DNA of 34,355 nt. Source: Thalassolituus alkanivorans. GTDB lineage: Bacteria > Pseudomonadota > Gammaproteobacteria > Pseudomonadales > Oceanobacteraceae. The stretch spans positions 231,298-265,652 of the forward strand of contig NZ_JAJAEL010000011.1 of the NCBI RefSeq assembly GCF_020447205.1. Reading direction: 5' to 3'. Of this stretch, positions 31,653-34,355 are shown in pieces. The notes below the pieces were generated by a model, which saw only the letters and a program-made list of their open reading frames with translations, searched no databases and was not told the origin of the DNA. Position numbers and translations under genes: made by a program. The first letter of the stretch is position 1, and each line of letters starts with the position of its first letter.

Positions 31653-34355
31653 TCAGGGAATCAGATGGCTGAAGTCCAGCATCAGGGTCTGCACATCACC
31701 CGAATAGCGGGTTGCCTGTAAAGCAATGCTGATATTGTTGGGCAGCTGATAACTGGCACCGGCCTGCAGGCTCAGCTGGATCTCGCTATCCAGATCCGCG
31801 TTAAAGCCCGCTGCCACATCAACGTCAATCTGCGAGGCTCCCGCTCCCAGCATCCAGCGCCACTGCCCCTGCAGTGGCTGGCTGTATTGCGCCAGCAGGC
31901 TGTGCACTGTGTATTCGATAGCGGCGCTGTTAACCTCGGCAGAACCCGGAATATTGTACTGATAGCGAACCTGCCAGGCATCGTTCAGCTGCAGGCCGGC
32001 GGCAAAATGCCCGGCCAGCCCGCCGTCGTCGGTGACTTTATTATTGCCGTGTACTTCCGGGCTAAGCCAGCTATAGCCCACGCCCCAGGCCAGCAGCCAG
32101 TGCATATCATCGACCGCCAATTCACTGGCCGGCTGCGTGCTGTTGGCCTGTGATAGCGGCGCCCAGAGCATGCCGACCAGCAACAATGTCGGCACTGATG
32201 CCGGCACAGGCACCCGCGCAGCCATTCGTCCGGCCATCGCCAGTGCCGCGGCAATCAGCAGCATTAATGGACTGAATGCACCGGTAGCGGTCGTTACATC
32301 ATCGCCGGTATTGATTGATGGATCTTCTCCGTCGGTGACATTGTCGTTATCGGAGTCCGGATCCAGATGGTCAGCGATACCGTCGTTGTCGTGATCCGGC
32401 ATCTCACGGTCATCACGTACGCCATTCGCATTGGTGTCAGTGCCGCTGATCAGGCCGTTCACATCGTAATCAACGCCATCATCAATACCATCGGCATCAA
32501 CATCCAGACCGGTAAAGAAGCCCAGCTGCGGATTTTCGTCCGCATCCGGAATGCCGTCACCGTCATCATCATCATCCAGATGGTTCGGGATACCATCACC
32601 ATCAATATCGGGCAGAGAACCGAAGGCCCCGACCGCGTTATCCACAGCGTCAATCAGGCCATCACGGTCCACATCCCCAGTGCTGTCGAGACGTCCATCG
32701 TTATCGGCATCCAGCAGCTTCGGCAAACCAGTGCGCGAGAAATCCGTCTGAATACCATCACTGCTCAGCTGCAGGAAGTTAAAGATGCCATCGTTGTTAT
32801 CGTCGATCAGATCGTTACTGTCATCGATTTCAATGCGGTCATCATCCACCATCAGATTGCCATCAACATCGGCCAGACGATTCTCCACGATGTCGCCAAT
32901 GCTATCGTTATCGGAATCCAGATCCTGACTGTTCAGCAGGCCATCACTGTCAGCATCCGCCAGAGCATTGGCTGCACGATAACCTTCAACGGTCATCAGA
33001 CTGTCTTCCGCACCATCAAGGTTGTCGTCGGTACGGCCATCATCGACATTGCCATCGTTATCGATATCGGCATCGAAGAAATCGATAATGCCGTCACTGT
33101 CGGTGTCGGTCAGCACCAGACCCTGCTCAACCCGGTCAGACAGACCATCCTGATCGCTGTCGGTGTCTTTACGGTCAACAATGCCGTCACCATCGCGATC
33201 GGTCGTCGCTGTGCCTTCAAGGCTGTTCGGCAGGCCATCACCGTCATCGTCCTGGGCTTCCATAATCAGGGCAACCAGGGCTTCCAGCTCTGACAACTCA
33301 TTGACATCATCAGACTGAGAACGGGCAACTGCGCTGTTCAGAATCGGCAGGATACGGGTAAAGCCAACGTTATCCGGCCAATCCAGTCCGGCCTGACGGT
33401 ACTGAACAACCGTCAGAAGTGCGGCATTAACGTCGCTTCCGGCAGCAGCTGAAATGGTATCCAGAGCGTACTGCTGAATACTGATCACAGTACCGGTTGC
33501 GGCGGATGTCCATTGCTCATCACGGCCAAGATCATCCGTGTAACTGACCTGCAGACTGATGCTGTGACCAACATCACCCGCAACAATGGTGTAAGTTGCT
33601 GCACTTCCAACCGGGTTACCATCCGACAGCCACTGATAAACCTGAGTAGCATCATCAATACCGTCAGCATCATTCACCTGCGCTGACAGAACCTGGCCCT
33701 CTACGGCGAGACCAGAAATACCAACAGAACCATTATTGTTGGTAAACACCATCAGCATTGCAGCCTGATTATCCTGACCACTCAGATCTTTCACGGCGCC
33801 TGCTGCAACACTAATGCTGACTACAGACCCCAAGGTTGCCGGAAGAATTTCTGCACTGTACAGAGCACCACTGCCGGTCAGCTGCTGAACACTGCCATTA
33901 GCAACGGTGATATCCGTTTCCTCTAGACCTGTAACGGTTTCGCTGAACTCAAGCGTGAGGGTAAAGCTTCCGGTCGCCAGGGCCGGTCCCTGCAGGCTGA
34001 GCGTAGGTACCGAATCCTGATAATTGACTGACAGAGTACTTTGGGGATTACCGTTAGTCGCAGCATCATGCGCACTGTTGGCAGCAACCGTTACCGTTAC
34101 CTGACCAAGCGCTGCCGGAGTTACCTCAAGACGGTACTCAGTCTGGCTGACTGTGACAAAAGCACCGGGAGTGGCATTGGTCAGCGTGACATCTGCCGCC
34201 ACAAAATCACCGACCACTTCGCTGAACGTAAAGGTTGCGGTAAAGGGCCCATTAACCACACCACTGGCGCCACTGATAGCCACCGTCGGTGCCGTCGCAT
34301 CGTAAGTAACCGCCAGCTGAGTTGCCGCCGTGTTGTTATTACCCGCAGCATCCTG
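31653..34355 (-). CDS. Large surface protein: Ig-like, calcium-binding repeats and C-terminal beta-barrel (5' end outside window)
   Basis: 900 residues are visible and the frame runs open past the window edge, so the N-terminus is missing. From the N-terminal side: two or three Ig-like (Big_13/cadherin-like) domains (about 34355-33480, repeated D-A-T-A-P-T-V and F-S-E-V/T-V-x-G motifs), a short helical stretch (33480-33260), then about 320 residues of Asp-rich TSP3-like calcium-binding repeats (D-x-D-x-D-G-I/L; 33260-32300). Next come two hydrophobic segments (about 32217-32275 and 32150-32210), the second resembling a signal peptide ending L-S-Q-A. The last 150 residues look like an eight-strand OmpA-type barrel. 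Probably cell-surface, adhesive or structural. A start codon at 32230 could give a separate barrel protein. Confidence 0.8.
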   Translation of the reverse strand, partial: QDAAGNNNTAATQLAVTYDATAPTVAISGASGVVNGPFTATFTFSEVVGDFVAADVTLTNATPGAFVTVSQTEYRLEVTPAALGQVTVTVAANSAHDAATNGNPQSTLSVNYQDSVPTLSLQGPALATGSFTLTLEFSETVTGLEETDITVANGSVQQLTGSGALYSAEILPATLGSVVSISVAAGAVKDLSGQDNQAAMLMVFTNNNGSVGISGLAVEGQVLSAQVNDADGIDDATQVYQWLSDGNPVGSAATYTIVAGDVGHSISLQVSYTDDLGRDEQWTSAATGTVISIQQYALDTISAAAGSDVNAALLTVVQYRQAGLDWPDNVGFTRILPILNSAVARSQSDDVNELSELEALVALIMEAQDDDGDGLPNSLEGTATTDRDGDGIVDRKDTDSDQDGLSDRVEQGLVLTDTDSDGIIDFFDADIDNDGNVDDGRTDDNLDGAEDSLMTVEGYRAANALADADSDGLLNSQDLDSDNDSIGDIVENRLADVDGNLMVDDDRIEIDDSNDLIDDNNDGIFNFLQLSSDGIQTDFSRTGLPKLLDADNDGRLDSTGDVDRDGLIDAVDNAVGAFGSLPDIDGDGIPNHLDDDDDGDGIPDADENPQLGFFTGLDVDADGIDDGVDYDVNGLISGTDTNANGVRDDREMPDHDNDGIADHLDPDSDNDNVTDGEDPSINTGDDVTTATGAFSPLMLLIAAALAMAGRMAARVPVPASVPTLLLVGMLWAPLSQANSTQPASELAVDDMHWLLAWGVGYSWLSPEVHGNNKVTDDGGLAGHFAAGLQLNDAWQVRYQYNIPGSAEVNSAAIEYTVHSLLAQYSQPLQGQWRWMLGAGASQIDVDVAAGFNADLDSEIQLSLQAGASYQLPNNISIALQATRYSGDVQTLMLDFSHLIP

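Noticed and set aside
32367-33293. Long plus-strand open frame (about 308 codons) opposite the surface protein
   Set aside because: It mirrors the Asp-rich repeat codons of the minus-strand gene (repeated Ile/Val/Thr), has no ribosome site and no family features; a shadow frame.
31653-34355. CRISPR or tandem DNA repeat array in the Asp-rich region
   Set aside because: The repetition is at protein level (calcium-binding motifs of variable length); the DNA units are not identical and there are no regular spacers.

Overview
The window looks like a chromosomal segment of a gamma-proteobacterium of moderate GC, probably in the Oceanospirillales/Pseudomonadales range. The evidence is the RNase P RNA gene next to rsmI, lpoA, yraN and a diaA-type SIS gene, together with rnk, a 387-residue Pseudomonas-type ornithine decarboxylase and hemH. 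I cannot name the genus. There is no plasmid or phage backbone and no CRISPR array, tRNA or rRNA.

Layout. 0-2.4 kb: a secreted chalcone-isomerase-like protein and a metallophosphatase lipoprotein. 2.4-5.45 kb: a tight four-gene leftward operon encoding a membrane-anchored PGRP-type amidase, a paralogous membrane protein without the amidase, a membrane coiled-coil protein and an exported coiled-coil protein. It has its own candidate promoter and is insulated by a terminator; this is the strongest candidate for an undescribed system. 5.6-9.7 kb: an ornithine/lysine decarboxylase with a terminator-like hairpin in its leader, a divergent ABC exporter, and a 680-bp non-coding element with terminal inverted repeats and flanking direct repeats. 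9.9-12.3 kb: rnk, then a single-membrane-span protein translationally coupled to a rhomboid protease carrying two N-terminal zinc ribbons. 12.3-17.7 kb: a crotonase, a NYN-domain protein, ferrochelatase, an isoprenylcysteine-methyltransferase-like protein, and a LysR regulator divergent from an NAD(P)-binding protein. 17.9-19.5 kb: a secreted sphingomyelinase-like enzyme with an extra C-terminal domain.

19.65-23.02 kb is an accessory block of small same-strand genes (DUF1801, lipoprotein, nucleotidyltransferase, cysteine-rich GFA-like, GNAT, and a decayed gene end) bracketed by two related hairpin terminators. It abuts rnpB (minus strand, 23158-23522). The rnpB gene has a partial copy of its own 3' end downstream and five degenerate copies of its promoter region upstream. 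Next come rsmI and lpoA, whose start codons overlap head to head, and then yraN.

Between yraN and diaA sits a TonB-dependent receptor divergent from a BlaI-type repressor and an M56 metallopeptidase, which looks like a self-contained regulated uptake module. The window ends inside a very large surface protein on the minus strand. It combines Ig-like domains, calcium-binding (TSP3-like) repeats, an internal pair of hydrophobic segments resembling a sorting tail followed by a signal peptide, and a C-terminal outer-membrane beta-barrel.

All family assignments come from reading motifs by eye; no database search was run.
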